A DNA stretch of 64,000 nucleotides from Halobellus sp. LT62 (GTDB lineage Archaea; Halobacteriota; Halobacteria; Halobacteriales; Haloferacaceae), in the NCBI RefSeq assembly GCF_037031285.1, contig NZ_JAYEZO010000001.1, forward strand, positions 682,001 to 746,000, read 5' to 3'. Shown here one piece after another: positions 16,606-25,685 of this stretch (position 1 is the stretch's first letter; every line of letters begins with the position of its first letter). A program made the translations under genes and the position numbers. The notes under the pieces are model-generated. The model worked only from the letters and a program-made list of their open reading frames with translations. It was not told the DNA's origin and did no database searches.

Positions 16606-17157
16606 TCAGCGTCGAGTTCGGAAGAGCGCCGCGCTCCCGACGATCGCGACGAGGGCGACGACACTGCCGAATCCGGGCGCGGACACCGGCGAATCACTCG
16701 TCTCCGTCGGCGTCGCTTGGTCGTTTTCGATCGGGATCTCGAAGTCGGCGCTGCGGTCGTCGCTCTCGCTCGCAACCGCCACGGAGACCGCGACGGTGTC
16801 GTGTTCTTCGACCGCCGAGAGATCGACCGTCGCGTTCCACGCACCGTCGCTTCCGACGGTCGTCGTCTTCACCTTCAGGAACTGGGGACTCGTCTCGCCG
16901 GTCGAGGAGATCCGGACCTGAATCGACGTCCCGGAATCGAGCGTCGACGTCCCGCTAACTGTCGCGTCTTGGACAGATTCGACCGCTTCGGAGTCCAACT
17001 CGATGGGGGCGTCCTCGGACTGTGCGGCGACGGGGGACGCAACAGCACCCACAGCGGAGACGACGAGAGCTGTCACGAGCGCGAGCGCGGTCAGCCGGCG
17101 AAGGTTCAATGCCGCGACGAGCCGCCGATACAGCGACTTCGATGGAGGGCGTGTCAT
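16606..17157 (-). CDS. PGF-CTERM surface protein
   Basis: A 183-residue exported protein. It has a basic N-terminus, a signal helix (about 25-45, ending SPVAAQSEDAP), a beta-rich domain of about 90 residues with many Ser/Thr (resembling the BGTF-type domains of haloarchaeal surface glycoproteins), a Thr/Pro linker, and a C-terminal sorting signal: APGFGSVVAL, a helix and RTRR. PGF-CTERM proteins are processed by archaeosortase ArtA and lipid-anchored. The function is unknown. The ATG at 17157 is preferred over a TTG at 17187. Confidence 0.85.
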   Translation of the reverse strand: MTRPPSKSLYRRLVAALNLRRLTALALVTALVVSAVGAVASPVAAQSEDAPIELDSEAVESVQDATVSGTSTLDSGTSIQVRISSTGETSPQFLKVKTTTVGSDGAWNATVDLSAVEEHDTVAVSVAVASESDDRSADFEIPIENDQATPTETSDSPVSAPGFGSVVALVAIVGSAALFRTRR

Positions 17158-17258
17158 TGCGTCCGGATCGACGGACGGACGGATCAAGTACTCGGGGATA
17201 GCTTAAACGCTCGCTTGAGGCCGCACTCGGTATGCGGCCGCGTTTCTCCGAGCGACCG

Positions 17259-18386
17259 TCAGCGTTCTCGACCGACGAGCCGCCGCGTCGCGTCGGTCAG
17301 CGCCGCGGCAGCGCGGCGCAGGTCGTCGACGTCGACGTACTCGCGGTCGGCGTGCGCGACGGCCCCCTCGTCGTCGGCGAGGTGGCCCGGTCCGAAGACC
17401 ACGACCGGCGCGGGCGAGAAGTACGACGCCTCCGTCGCGGCGGTGAAGGGGCGCACGACGCCCGAGCCGCCCGCCCGCTCCGAGGCGTCCGCCAGCGTCC
17501 GAACGAGTTCGTGGGACGCGTCGGTCGCGAACGCCTCGAGGAAGGGCGTCGGCCGATCGGTGAGGGAAAAGTCGACGCCGACGTCGTCGGGAACGGCCTC
17601 GCGAACCGCAGCTTCCAGTTCCGCGCGGAAGCCCTCGGCCGTCTCGGGCGGAACGCTCCGCCGATCGAGGACGAGTTCGCACGCGGCGGGCACCTGATTC
17701 GTCGACTCGCCGCCCGACACGACCGTCGGGGTTAGGGACGCGGAGCCGAGTTGGGAGTGTGACTCGCGCCCGGCGTCGAAGGTTCGGATCGCCGCGAGCG
17801 CACCTTCCAGTCCGGCGATGGCGTTGACCCCCGAATCGGCCTCGGCGGCGTGCGCGGCCGAGCCGGTGAGCGTCAGCGTGCCCTGAAAGCGCCCCTTTGC
17901 CGCTGGGCAGACGTCCAGCCCGGTCGGCTCGCCGACGACGTACAGGTCGGCGTCGAGGTCGAGCGCGGCCGCGCCGGTCGAGAGGACTTCTTCGTCGGGT
18001 GTCACCGCGAGCGTCACGCGGGCGTCGTCGCGCGTTTCGATCGCGAAAAACGCCGAGAGGATCGCCGCGAGCGGCCCCTTCGCGTCGCAGGAGCCGCGCC
18101 CGCGGATCCGGACGAGATGGCCGTCGATCTGATCGCGCTCGAACGGGACGTGCGGCGAGACGGTGTCGATGTGGGTGTTGAAAACGAGGTGCGTCTCGGG
18201 ATCCGTCGCGCCCTTCGAGGCCAGCGTGTTCCCGGCGTCGTCGACGCGGGCGTCGATACCCCGTGACTCGATCGTCTCGACGAGGAACTCGCGCATCTCG
18301 GCGACGTCCTCGTTCGAGGCGATCGGGACGGCGGCTTCGAGGAACGAAACGGCGTCGAACGCCGGTTCTTCGACGGTTCCGGACAT
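17259..18386 (-). CDS. dapE: Succinyl-diaminopimelate desuccinylase (M20 family)
   Basis: A 375-residue metallo-hydrolase releasing LL-diaminopimelate from N-succinyl-LL-DAP in lysine synthesis. M20 features are FNTHIDTV (first metal histidine/Asp), GRGSCDAKGPLAA, the catalytic TPDEEVLSTGA, VVGEPTGLD and a dimerisation domain with LTGSAAHAAEADSGVNA. The ATG lies immediately next to the dapF stop with no gap. The position as last gene of the dap operon distinguishes it from ArgE/LysK-like relatives. Confidence 0.93.
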   Translation of the reverse strand: MSGTVEEPAFDAVSFLEAAVPIASNEDVAEMREFLVETIESRGIDARVDDAGNTLASKGATDPETHLVFNTHIDTVSPHVPFERDQIDGHLVRIRGRGSCDAKGPLAAILSAFFAIETRDDARVTLAVTPDEEVLSTGAAALDLDADLYVVGEPTGLDVCPAAKGRFQGTLTLTGSAAHAAEADSGVNAIAGLEGALAAIRTFDAGRESHSQLGSASLTPTVVSGGESTNQVPAACELVLDRRSVPPETAEGFRAELEAAVREAVPDDVGVDFSLTDRPTPFLEAFATDASHELVRTLADASERAGGSGVVRPFTAATEASYFSPAPVVVFGPGHLADDEGAVAHADREYVDVDDLRRAAAALTDATRRLVGRER

Positions 18387-19319
18387 CTACACCGACCGCA
18401 TTACGGTAGCTAACTCGCCGACGAACTCCCGTTCGGCGGGACCGGCGAGCGTCGCCGACTCGCCGTCGGGGACGGTGATCCGGAGGTCGCCGCCGGGCGG
18501 GCTGACGGTCACTTCCTCGTCGCCGCCGATGAGTCCGAGCCGCTTGGCGACCGCGGCGACGGCGACCGCGCCGGTGCCGCAGGAGCGCGTCTCGCCCTCG
18601 ACGCCGCGCTCGTAGGTGCGCTGACGGAAATGGGGTCCGTCCGTGTTCGTTCCCGCGTCGGTGTCCGCTCCGTCGGACGCTGCCTCGTCGGTTTCGGCGG
18701 AGGCGACCCGCGAGGCGACGGTGACGTTCGCGCCCTCCGGGAAGACGTCCGCGTGCCGAACCGCGGGGGCGACGGCTTCCAGATCCACCTCGTCGACGTC
18801 GTCGACGATCGCGACCGCGTGTGGGACGCCGGTGTTCACCGCCGTCACGGTGAGTCCCTCGACGTCCTCTTCGATCAGCTCCGTATCTCTGACGAGCGGG
18901 ACATCGCGCGGAGCGAAACTCGGTTCGCCCATCTCGATGGTGACGCCGGTCTCGTCGACGATCGCGTGGCGCGTGCCAGCGGGCGTGTCGATCATCAGTT
19001 CGGTCGAGCCGGTGCGTTCGGCGGCCCACGCGGCGGCGACGCGCGCGCCGTTGCCGCACATCGCCGCGACGGAACCGTCCGGCTGGACGAGCGTCATAAT
19101 CACGCGCGGCGGCGAGTACTGCGGCTCCAAGGCGAGAAAGAGCACGCCGTCCGCGCCCGTTCGCTTCGAGGCCTCGTGGTCGACACCGCTCTCGCGGTCG
19201 CAGTGCGTCGTCGCGAAGGCGGGGCGGTCGGGGATCGATTCGACGGCGTCGACGACGATGAAGTCGTTGCCGGTGCCGTGGTACTTCTCTACTGCTACTC
19301 GGTCGTGCTGTACGCTCAT
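18387..19319 (-). CDS. dapF: Diaminopimelate epimerase
   Basis: A 310-residue cofactor-independent racemase converting LL-DAP to meso-DAP. Both catalytic cysteines are in place: MCGNGARVAA and RSCGTGAVAVAA. The N-terminal KYHGTGNDFIVVD is the family start. An acidic Ala/Asp/Thr-rich insert (about residues 203-224) is specific to this protein. Its start overlaps the lysA stop by 4 bases (ATGA), indicating coupled translation in the dap operon. Confidence 0.96.
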   Translation of the reverse strand: MSVQHDRVAVEKYHGTGNDFIVVDAVESIPDRPAFATTHCDRESGVDHEASKRTGADGVLFLALEPQYSPPRVIMTLVQPDGSVAAMCGNGARVAAAWAAERTGSTELMIDTPAGTRHAIVDETGVTIEMGEPSFAPRDVPLVRDTELIEEDVEGLTVTAVNTGVPHAVAIVDDVDEVDLEAVAPAVRHADVFPEGANVTVASRVASAETDEAASDGADTDAGTNTDGPHFRQRTYERGVEGETRSCGTGAVAVAAVAKRLGLIGGDEEVTVSPPGGDLRITVPDGESATLAGPAEREFVGELATVMRSV

Positions 19320-20566
19320 TGTTCCAGTGCGGTCAGGTCAGTCAGGGTCTCTCGCCGTCGGGCGAGGCGAACGGTCGTACCGGACAGCGCGACCTCCGCC
19401 GGTCGCGGCCGGGAGTTGTAGGTGCTCGACATCTCGTATCCGTACGCTCCCGCGTTTCCGACGGCCAAGACGTCCCCCCGGTCGGGACGCGAGAGCGGTC
19501 TGTGTTCACACAGTACGTCCGCGGACTCACATATAGGTCCCGCTACGGTCACATCGATCGGTTCAGCGTCCTCAGCCCCGGAAAGGTTCGATATCGCGTG
19601 ATACGCGTCATACATCGCCGGACGGAGCAACGTCGTCATTCCAGCGTCGATTCCGACGACCGTCGCGTCGCGCGCTTGCTTGACCGTGTTGATCGTCGTC
19701 AGGAGGACGCCCGCGTCGGCGACGACGTACCGGCCGGGTTCGACAGCGAGTGTCGCCCCGACCTCGCCGAGCGCCTCGCGGGTCGCCTCCGCGACCGCTT
19801 CCAGATCCAGCGGCGGTTCGTCCTCCTCGTAGGGGACGCCGAAGCCGCCGCCGACGTCGACGAATTCGAGCGGGCCGACGCGCGATTCGACCTCGCGGGC
19901 GAGGTCTCCCATCCGACGCACCAGTTCGCGGTGCGCCGAGAGGTCCTCGCCGGAGATGCCGCTGCCGGCGTGGGCGTGGACGCCGACGAGGTCGAACTCC
20001 TCGGCCCACCGGGTAGCGAGGTCGGCGACGCGCTCGATCGGAATCCCGAACTTCGCGTTCGCACCCGTCGATACCTTCTCGTGGTGACCCGCGCCGACGT
20101 CCGGATTCGCTCGGATGCAGAGCCGGCCGTCGAAGCCGCGCTCGTGGAGCCGGTCGACCGTGTCTTCCGCGCCGACGGTGATCGTCAGTTCCGGGTGCTC
20201 GCGCCAGCGCTCGACGACGAGATCGAGGTCGCCGGCGGGCGGGTTGACCGCCGTGTACTGGACCCGGTCGCCGGGGAACCCGGCGACGAACGCGCGCTCG
20301 ACTTCCCCGGCGGAGGCGCACTCAGCGTCGAGTCCCGCCTCGCGGACGGTCCGCAACACGGACTGACCGGCGTGGGCCTTCACCGCGTACTTGACGTCCG
20401 CGTCGGCGAACGCGCTCCGCAGTCGCGCGCAGTTCTCCGCGACTCGATCGAGGTCGACGACGTACAGCGGGGTCTCGTACTCCCCGGCGAGCGCGACGAG
20501 TCGCTCCTCGTCCCACGCGTCGAGGCGTCTGACCGCCGGCCCGCCGTCGGCCTCGCCCGCGTTCAT
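19316..20566 (-). CDS. lysA: Diaminopimelate decarboxylase
   Basis: A 416-residue PLP enzyme of the alanine-racemase fold, catalysing meso-DAP to lysine plus CO2. The Schiff-base lysine is in DVKYAVKAHAGQ. Other marks are GVHAHAGSGI, FVDVGGGFGVPY, AVEPGRYVV and the substrate/dimer loop GPICESADVL. The length is normal. The start overlaps dapD by 4 bases. It is encoded before dapF in transcription order, though it acts after DapF. Confidence 0.96.
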   Translation of the reverse strand: MNAGEADGGPAVRRLDAWDEERLVALAGEYETPLYVVDLDRVAENCARLRSAFADADVKYAVKAHAGQSVLRTVREAGLDAECASAGEVERAFVAGFPGDRVQYTAVNPPAGDLDLVVERWREHPELTITVGAEDTVDRLHERGFDGRLCIRANPDVGAGHHEKVSTGANAKFGIPIERVADLATRWAEEFDLVGVHAHAGSGISGEDLSAHRELVRRMGDLAREVESRVGPLEFVDVGGGFGVPYEEDEPPLDLEAVAEATREALGEVGATLAVEPGRYVVADAGVLLTTINTVKQARDATVVGIDAGMTTLLRPAMYDAYHAISNLSGAEDAEPIDVTVAGPICESADVLCEHRPLSRPDRGDVLAVGNAGAYGYEMSSTYNSRPRPAEVALSGTTVRLARRRETLTDLTALEQ

Positions 20567-21408
20567 TCCCGCAGCGCCTCCTCGCGACGGGTCTTATCGA
20601 GCGTGTCGTCCTCGATGTCGAGGGCGACGACCGCGGGCTTGTACGCGCCCGACTCGAAGAGGTCGTGGTCGCCGAGCGAGGACTCGACGTAGCGGGTGAA
20701 CGCGCGGCGGTCGGACGGGAGCTCGCCGTAGATGACCTCCTCCTCGACGAGGTCGTAGACGGGAATCCGCGGGCTGAGAAGCGTGTTCTCGCCGACGACG
20801 GTGTTCTCGCCGACGTGGAACCCGGAGGTGACGCGGCAGCCCGCGCCCAGCGAGACGCCGTCCTCGACGATCACGGGCGCGTCCTCGACGGGTTCGAGCA
20901 CGCCGCCGATCAGCGTGTTCGCACCGAGCTTGACGCCCTCACCGAGCTGCGCGCACGAACCGACGGTGTCACAGGAGTCGACGAGCGTGCCGTCGCCGAC
21001 GTGCGCGCCGATGTTGACGAACGACGGCGACATCATAATGCAGTCGGAGCCGAGGTACGCGCCGCGGCGGATCGCCGTGCCGTCGGGCGTGTTGCGCGTG
21101 CCCCGGCCGCCGAGGTCCGTCGTCGAGCGCAGCGGCAGGACGTCGTAGTAGGTGACGTCGCCGTACTCGCGGGGGAGCGTCTCTCGCAGGCCGAAATTGA
21201 GGAGAATGCCCCGCTTGACCCACTCGTTGACGACCCAACCGTCCGGGCCGCTCTCTCCCACCTGCTCGGCCGCCCGCACGTCGCCCGTTTCGAGGGCCTC
21301 GAGGAACGCGTCGAGCGTCGAGCGCGCCGCCGACCCCGCGCTCGCGGCGTCGACCTCGTCGTCCTGATAGCGCTGCCACAGATCTTCTACGTCGGATTCC
21401 AAGCTCAT
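20563..21408 (-). CDS. dapD: Tetrahydrodipicolinate N-succinyltransferase
   Basis: A 281-residue hexapeptide-repeat acyltransferase that succinylates tetrahydrodipicolinate. The left-handed beta-helix region (about 110-230) is visible as repeated short strands, for example GAYLGSDCIMM, NIGAHVGDGTLV, GSCAQLGEGVKLGAN and VTSGFHVGENTVVGENT. Its presence with dapE marks the succinylase branch. The start overlaps dapB by 4 bases. Confidence 0.94.
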   Translation of the reverse strand: MSLESDVEDLWQRYQDDEVDAASAGSAARSTLDAFLEALETGDVRAAEQVGESGPDGWVVNEWVKRGILLNFGLRETLPREYGDVTYYDVLPLRSTTDLGGRGTRNTPDGTAIRRGAYLGSDCIMMSPSFVNIGAHVGDGTLVDSCDTVGSCAQLGEGVKLGANTLIGGVLEPVEDAPVIVEDGVSLGAGCRVTSGFHVGENTVVGENTLLSPRIPVYDLVEEEVIYGELPSDRRAFTRYVESSLGDHDLFESGAYKPAVVALDIEDDTLDKTRREEALRE

Positions 21409-22250
21409 CGTGAATCAGTGTCTCTGTCGTCGTCGTCTCCGTCGGCGTCTAAGACTTCGTCGAAATCGTACCGGCCCGCGTCGCGGCCGGCCAGCCACGT
21501 CGCCGCGTCGAGCGCGCCCGCGGCGAAGATGCCCCGGGAACCCGCGCGGTGGGTCAGTTCCAGTACTTCGTCGTTGCCGGCGAGAAGGACTTCGTGCTCG
21601 CCGGTCACATCGCCCGCGCGGCGGGCGTGGACGCCGATCTCGTCGCCCTCGCGGGGCTGCTCGCCCACGCGGCCGTGGACGCGCTCGGCGTCGTCCTCGC
21701 GGCTCTCGCTCGCTCCGCGCGCCTCGTCGATGTCGTCGAGGATCGTCAGCGCGGTTCCCGACGGGGCGTCGCGCTTGCCGTTGTGGTGCGTCTCCGTCAC
21801 CTCGATGTCGTAGCCGGGCAGGGCGGCGACGGCCTCGCGGACCGCGCGCCGGAGCGCGGCGACGCCCCGCGAGAAGTTCGACGCGCGCAGGAAGGGAACC
21901 TCGCTCGCGACGGCGTCCAGCGCCGCCTCGCCCGCCTCGTCGTAGCCGGTGGTGCCGACGACGACAGCGACGCCGTTGTCCGCGGCCGCTCGGAGGTACT
22001 CGACGCTCGCCTCGGGGACGGTGAAGTCGACGAGGACGTCGACGTCGTGTTCCGCGAACGCCGCGCCGAGGTCGTCGTCCGCGACGACCGCGTCGGGTGC
22101 GTTCGGAGCGTCGCCGCTCGGGACGGCCTCGGGCGTTCGACTCGCCGCCAGCACGAAGCCGACGTCGTGGTTGTCGGCCGCGGCGGTGAGCAGTTCGCCG
22201 CCCATCCGACCGCTCGCGCCGGTGATCGCGACGGTGAGACCGCTGCCCAT
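21405..22250 (-). CDS. dapB: 4-hydroxy-tetrahydrodipicolinate reductase
   Basis: A 281-residue NAD(P)H-dependent reductase. It has an N-terminal Rossmann motif (VAITGASGRMGGEL), the DapB catalytic segment VTETHHNGKRDAPSGTAL with the conserved His-His and Lys, and the GDEIGVHARRAGDVTGEH substrate/dimer region. An internal acidic stretch (EARGASESREDDAERVHGR) is haloarchaeal in style. The ATG directly abuts the dapA stop and the 3' end overlaps dapD by 4 bases. Confidence 0.96.
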   Translation of the reverse strand: MGSGLTVAITGASGRMGGELLTAAADNHDVGFVLAASRTPEAVPSGDAPNAPDAVVADDDLGAAFAEHDVDVLVDFTVPEASVEYLRAAADNGVAVVVGTTGYDEAGEAALDAVASEVPFLRASNFSRGVAALRRAVREAVAALPGYDIEVTETHHNGKRDAPSGTALTILDDIDEARGASESREDDAERVHGRVGEQPREGDEIGVHARRAGDVTGEHEVLLAGNDEVLELTHRAGSRGIFAAGALDAATWLAGRDAGRYDFDEVLDADGDDDDRDTDSR

Positions 22251-23165
22251 TCAGACGGCCTCCGTGGCTTCCGTTTCTCGGCCTTCGTCGAGGTCCGTGA
22301 GTACCTGTTCGAGTTCCGCTCGGTGTTCCGGCTCGATCTCGGTCAGCGGCGGGCGGAGCGCGCCGGAGTTGTGCCCGCGGATCTCCATAGCGGCCTTCAC
22401 CGGAATCGGGTTGGTCTCGACGAACAGCTGGCGGAACAGCGGCGAGAGCTCGAAGTGGAGCTCGCGGGCGCGTTCGAGGTCGCCGTCGAGCGCGGCGTCG
22501 ACGAGCGCGACGTTCCGCTCGGGTTCGACGTTGCCCGCGACGGAGATGACGCCGCGGCCGCCGAGCGAGCAGATCGGCAGCGTCAGCGCGTCGTCGCCGG
22601 CGAGCACCGCGAGGTCCTCCCCGCGGGTGTACTCGATCACTTCGGAGATCTGGCTGACGTCGCCGCTGGCGGCCTTATATGCTCGAACGTTCTCGTGGCT
22701 CGCGAGGTCGGCGACCGTCTCGGGCTCGACGTTCTGTCCCGTGCGACTCGGGACGTTGTAGACGATCTGCGGGAGGTCGACCTCGTCGGCGATCGTCCGG
22801 AAGTGCTCGTAGAGGCCGGCCTGCTCGGGCTTGTTGTAATAGGGTGAAATGAGAAGCAGTGCGTCAGCGCCCGCGTCGGCGGCGCGTCGCGAGAGGTTCA
22901 GCGCCTCGCGGGTCGAGTTCGAGCCCGAGCCGGCGACGACGGGGACGTCGTCGACGGCCGCGACGACCGTCTCGACGACCTCGATGTGTTCGTCGTGGGT
23001 CAGCGTCGCGCTCTCACCGGTCGATCCGGCGGGAACGAGGCCGGCGACGCCTGCGTCTTCGAGCCGCTGTGCGTCCGCGGCGAGCGTTTCGTGGTCGATT
23101 TCGCCATCTTGGTCGAACGGCGTGGTCATCGCGGGGAACACGCCGGTAAAGTCGATCTGTGTCAT
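22251..23165 (-). CDS. dapA: 4-hydroxy-tetrahydrodipicolinate synthase
   Basis: A 304-residue TIM-barrel aldolase condensing pyruvate with aspartate semialdehyde, the committed step of DAP/lysine synthesis. Visible motifs are PAGSTGESATLTHDEH, PYYNKPEQAGLYEHF with the proton-relay Tyr, IVYNVPSRTG and the Schiff-base lysine in VRAYKAASGD. It is the first gene of the six-gene operon transcribed leftwards. No convincing TATA box lies at 27 bases from the ATG, and the nearest AT-rich box (23326-23336) would give a leader of about 140 bases. Confidence 0.96.
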   Translation of the reverse strand: MTQIDFTGVFPAMTTPFDQDGEIDHETLAADAQRLEDAGVAGLVPAGSTGESATLTHDEHIEVVETVVAAVDDVPVVAGSGSNSTREALNLSRRAADAGADALLLISPYYNKPEQAGLYEHFRTIADEVDLPQIVYNVPSRTGQNVEPETVADLASHENVRAYKAASGDVSQISEVIEYTRGEDLAVLAGDDALTLPICSLGGRGVISVAGNVEPERNVALVDAALDGDLERARELHFELSPLFRQLFVETNPIPVKAAMEIRGHNSGALRPPLTEIEPEHRAELEQVLTDLDEGRETEATEAV

Positions 23166-23529
23166 CGTTGTGGGGGTGTAGGGGTCTCTACCGTGTAGGG
23201 TGTATCGGTTGTCGGTTCGTCGATCGGCGGTTCGTCCGTGAACGCCGGATCGAATCTCGGTGCGCGCTCGGTCGGTGGGTCGCCAAGAACGGGGATGTCA
23301 CTCCCGCTCAGAGCGTCGAAGGCGCGCGTTTTTTACCGCGGAAAAGAGGGCCACGCGTCGCTGCCTGACGGAGCGAAGCCGTCGAAGTCGACGTGGCGCA
23401 GGTCACACCGGAGAGTGGACGCTCCGGCATAATATACGTTTCGTCGTTCGTACGAGCCGCAGTCATCGCCGACAGGGTTCCGACCGACAGGACCGGACAT
23501 TCATGTAGTAAGGCGTCCCCAAGGACAGT
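23166..23529. other. Divergent dapA/NYN intergenic region
   Basis: 364 bases without a credible gene. It holds AT-rich boxes CGTTTTTTACC (23326-23336) and CATAATATACG (about 23430-23440), the latter preceded by a CCGGAG/CTCCGG inverted repeat. Either could be a promoter for dapA or the NYN gene. No lysine riboswitch is recognised. Confidence 0.5.
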
Positions 23530-24027
23530 ATGACCGAGATTCACCCGAGTCAGCGGGTGGCGATGCTCGCAGACGCACAGAACCTCTATCACACGGCACA
23601 GAGCCTCTACTCGCGGAACATCGACTACGCGTCGCTCTTAGAGAAGGGCGTCGCGGGCCGGGACCTCACGCGGGCCATCGCGTACGTCGTTCGCGCGGAC
23701 TCACCGGACGAGGAGAGCTTCTTCGAGGCGCTCGTCGATATCGGCTTCGAGCCGAAGATCAAGGAGATCAAGACGTTCGGCGACGGCTCGAAGAAGGCCG
23801 ACTGGGACGTCGGAATGAGCCTCGACGCCGTCACGCTCGCGAACCACGTCGACACGGTCGTCCTCTGCACCGGCGACGGCGACTTTTCCAGACTGTGCTC
23901 GCACCTCCGCCACGAGGGCGTCCGCGTCGAGGTGATGGCGTTCAAGGAGTCGACCGCCGAGGAGTTGATCGAGGCGGCCGACACGTTCCTCGACCTCTCG
24001 GAGCGTCAGGACACGTTCCTGTTGTGA
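23530..24027 (+). CDS. NYN-domain (LabA/DUF88-type) putative ribonuclease
   Basis: A 165-residue PIN-like nuclease of the NYN family. The acidic metal-binding residues expected of the fold are visible in AMLADAQNLYHT, KADWDVGMSLDAV and LCTGDGDFSRLCSHL, and VRVEVMAF precedes a final helix. Such proteins are inferred RNases; the target is unknown. The ATG at 23530 follows a weak TATA-like stretch at about 23498-23508. It is divergent from the dap operon with no functional link evident. Confidence 0.88.
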   Translation: MTEIHPSQRVAMLADAQNLYHTAQSLYSRNIDYASLLEKGVAGRDLTRAIAYVVRADSPDEESFFEALVDIGFEPKIKEIKTFGDGSKKADWDVGMSLDAVTLANHVDTVVLCTGDGDFSRLCSHLRHEGVRVEVMAFKESTAEELIEAADTFLDLSERQDTFLL

Positions 24028-24144
24028 GTCGCGTCGGGGGTGAGCGGCCCTCATCGACCCGGCCTTCCGACGTGGACCGCGACTGTCGGCGGCTGAGCGA
24101 CGCGGACCGCGACTGTCTTGACGCTCCGCCGGAAACGACGCGGT

Positions 24145-24639
24145 ATGAGCGATGCAGACGGCGAGACGCTGGCGGAGTTGCGGACCATCGCCGACTACCA
24201 GTTCGGCGCGGGCGCGGGCGAGGCGCTCTTTCCGAGCGACGGCGACGAGTCGCTGACGGTGCACCGGTCGACGAGCGGCCGTCCGCGACAGCTCGTCGCG
24301 CCCGGCGGTCGGATCGCCTCCTACCTCACCGACGGCCGGTTCACCCTCGGCGTCGCGGGCGGGCGACGCCTCGTCGGCGCGCTCGACTATCCGGCCGCCC
24401 GCGTCGTCGTCGGCGACGAGAGCGAGCCGTTCGTCCGCGACGGCAAGAACGCCTTCGCGAAGTTCGTCCGCGACGTCGACCCCGACGTCAGACCGGGCGA
24501 CGAGGTCGCTGTCGTCCGCGAGGACGACACCGTACTCGCTGTGGGGAGAGCGGAGCTCTCCGCCGACGCGATGGCTGACTTCGAGACGGGGATGGCGGTC
24601 CACGTCCGCGACGGCGCGGGAACGGGCGACGAGGAGTAA
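24145..24639 (+). CDS. PUA-domain RNA-binding protein
   Basis: A 164-residue protein. The C-terminal PUA domain (about 85-160) shows ARVVVGDESEPFVRDGKNAF, RPGDEVAVVREDDTVLAVG and MADFETGMAVHVRDG, the pattern found at the end of archaeal tRNA-guanine transglycosylase-related proteins. The N-terminal part (about 1-80: IADYQFGAGAGEALFP, GRIASYLTDGRFTLGVAG) looks like the domain next to PUA in those proteins. It probably binds RNA as a stand-alone tRNA-modification accessory, which is inference. It shares strand with the NYN gene, 117 bases upstream. Confidence 0.8.
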   Translation: MSDADGETLAELRTIADYQFGAGAGEALFPSDGDESLTVHRSTSGRPRQLVAPGGRIASYLTDGRFTLGVAGGRRLVGALDYPAARVVVGDESEPFVRDGKNAFAKFVRDVDPDVRPGDEVAVVREDDTVLAVGRAELSADAMADFETGMAVHVRDGAGTGDEE

Positions 24640-24665
24640 TCACCGGCGACGTCGCACCCGACGCC

Positions 24666-25685
24666 TCACAGTCCGATCGCGGTGAGAATCGGCACGCCGC
24701 TGACGAGCGCGCCGACGAGGTAGCCGCCGATCGCGCCGCCGTTCAGGAGCGGCAGGCCGGCGTGTGCACGTCCCTTCAGGACCATCCAGAGCAGAACGAA
24801 CAGCCCGGCGAACGTGCCGATCATCGCCGTCAGTGCCGGCAGCGTCAGCGCCGGGAGCCACGCGACGCCGAGCGACGGGGTCAAGTCCGCGGGGAGGAAG
24901 AACGCCGCGCTCGCGATCATCACGGTCGGCATCACGGCGTCGCCGAGGCCGATGAAGAACGCGTCGCGAACGTCGTCTTCGTCGGCCGCGGCGTCTTCGG
25001 ACTGCTCGCCGCCGCCGTCAGCAACCGACGCATCGGTGTCGGCGTCCGCCGCCGATGTCTCGTCGTCACCGCCGTCGCGCTTCGATTCTGCAACCGTCTC
25101 GCCGGCGTCGGTCTCGCGCAGCGAGTACGACAGCGTCGTCGGCACCACGAGCACGACCGGGAGCTTCAGATCCATCACGCCGGACGCCAGATCGAGCATA
25201 TGTTCGGTGCCGTAGACGCTGATCGCGTCGTAGACGGCGAGCACCGAGAGGAGGAGAATCGCCGGTAAGAGGCCGAAACTGATGCCGAACAGCCCGGCCG
25301 CGCCCGCGCCCATCACGACGCCCGCGGCGTCGAGGACGTACCACTCTGGGTGGACGACGAGCAGCGCCGCGAGCGCGATCGATGCGCCAATGGCCGCCAC
25401 AGGCGGCAGCAGCACGGAGAACACGTACCACGAGATCGACGCGGCGGCGACGACGACGAACGCGCGGACGACCCAGTCGAGGTCGTATTTGAACGCCGCG
25501 AGCATCGCCGCCGTGGCGACGAGGATCGCGACGATGTAGACGAGACTGTTCGTCGGATCGGAGGGGTCCTCGACGGTCTGGTACCCCGATTCGTAGAACG
25601 TCGGCACGAGCGCCAGTGCGCCGAGTTGGACGAGCAGGAACAGGAGGGCGGCGAACCCGACGCCGGCGGCGACGCGTCTTCGCAT
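24666..25685 (-). CDS. Presenilin/signal-peptide-peptidase-type intramembrane aspartyl protease (A22)
   Basis: A 339-residue polytopic protein of about nine helices. The two catalytic aspartates are visible in SVLAVYDAISVY and FIGLGDAVMP (YD and GxGD motifs), and GLPLLNGGAIGG takes the place of the PAL motif. An acidic cytosolic loop of about 55 residues separates the two aspartate helices, a position where eukaryotic presenilins also have a loop. It should cleave membrane-embedded peptides. Substrates are unknown. It is convergent with the PUA gene. Confidence 0.9.
   Translation of the reverse strand: MRRRVAAGVGFAALLFLLVQLGALALVPTFYESGYQTVEDPSDPTNSLVYIVAILVATAAMLAAFKYDLDWVVRAFVVVAAASISWYVFSVLLPPVAAIGASIALAALLVVHPEWYVLDAAGVVMGAGAAGLFGISFGLLPAILLLSVLAVYDAISVYGTEHMLDLASGVMDLKLPVVLVVPTTLSYSLRETDAGETVAESKRDGGDDETSAADADTDASVADGGGEQSEDAAADEDDVRDAFFIGLGDAVMPTVMIASAAFFLPADLTPSLGVAWLPALTLPALTAMIGTFAGLFVLLWMVLKGRAHAGLPLLNGGAIGGYLVGALVSGVPILTAIGL

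Noticed and set aside
17203-19059. 618-codon open frame on the minus strand over dapE/dapF
   Set aside because: Arg-rich, low-complexity translation typical of a GC-rich shadow; the dap genes in the other frame have complete family motifs.
23166-23529. Lysine riboswitch or other leader element upstream of dapA
   Set aside because: No conserved aptamer core could be recognised, and such riboswitches are not expected in haloarchaea.
24067-24116. Two copies of GACGYGGACCGCGACTGTC as a CRISPR-like repeat
   Set aside because: Only two copies with an irregular 11-13 base gap; too few and too short for an array.
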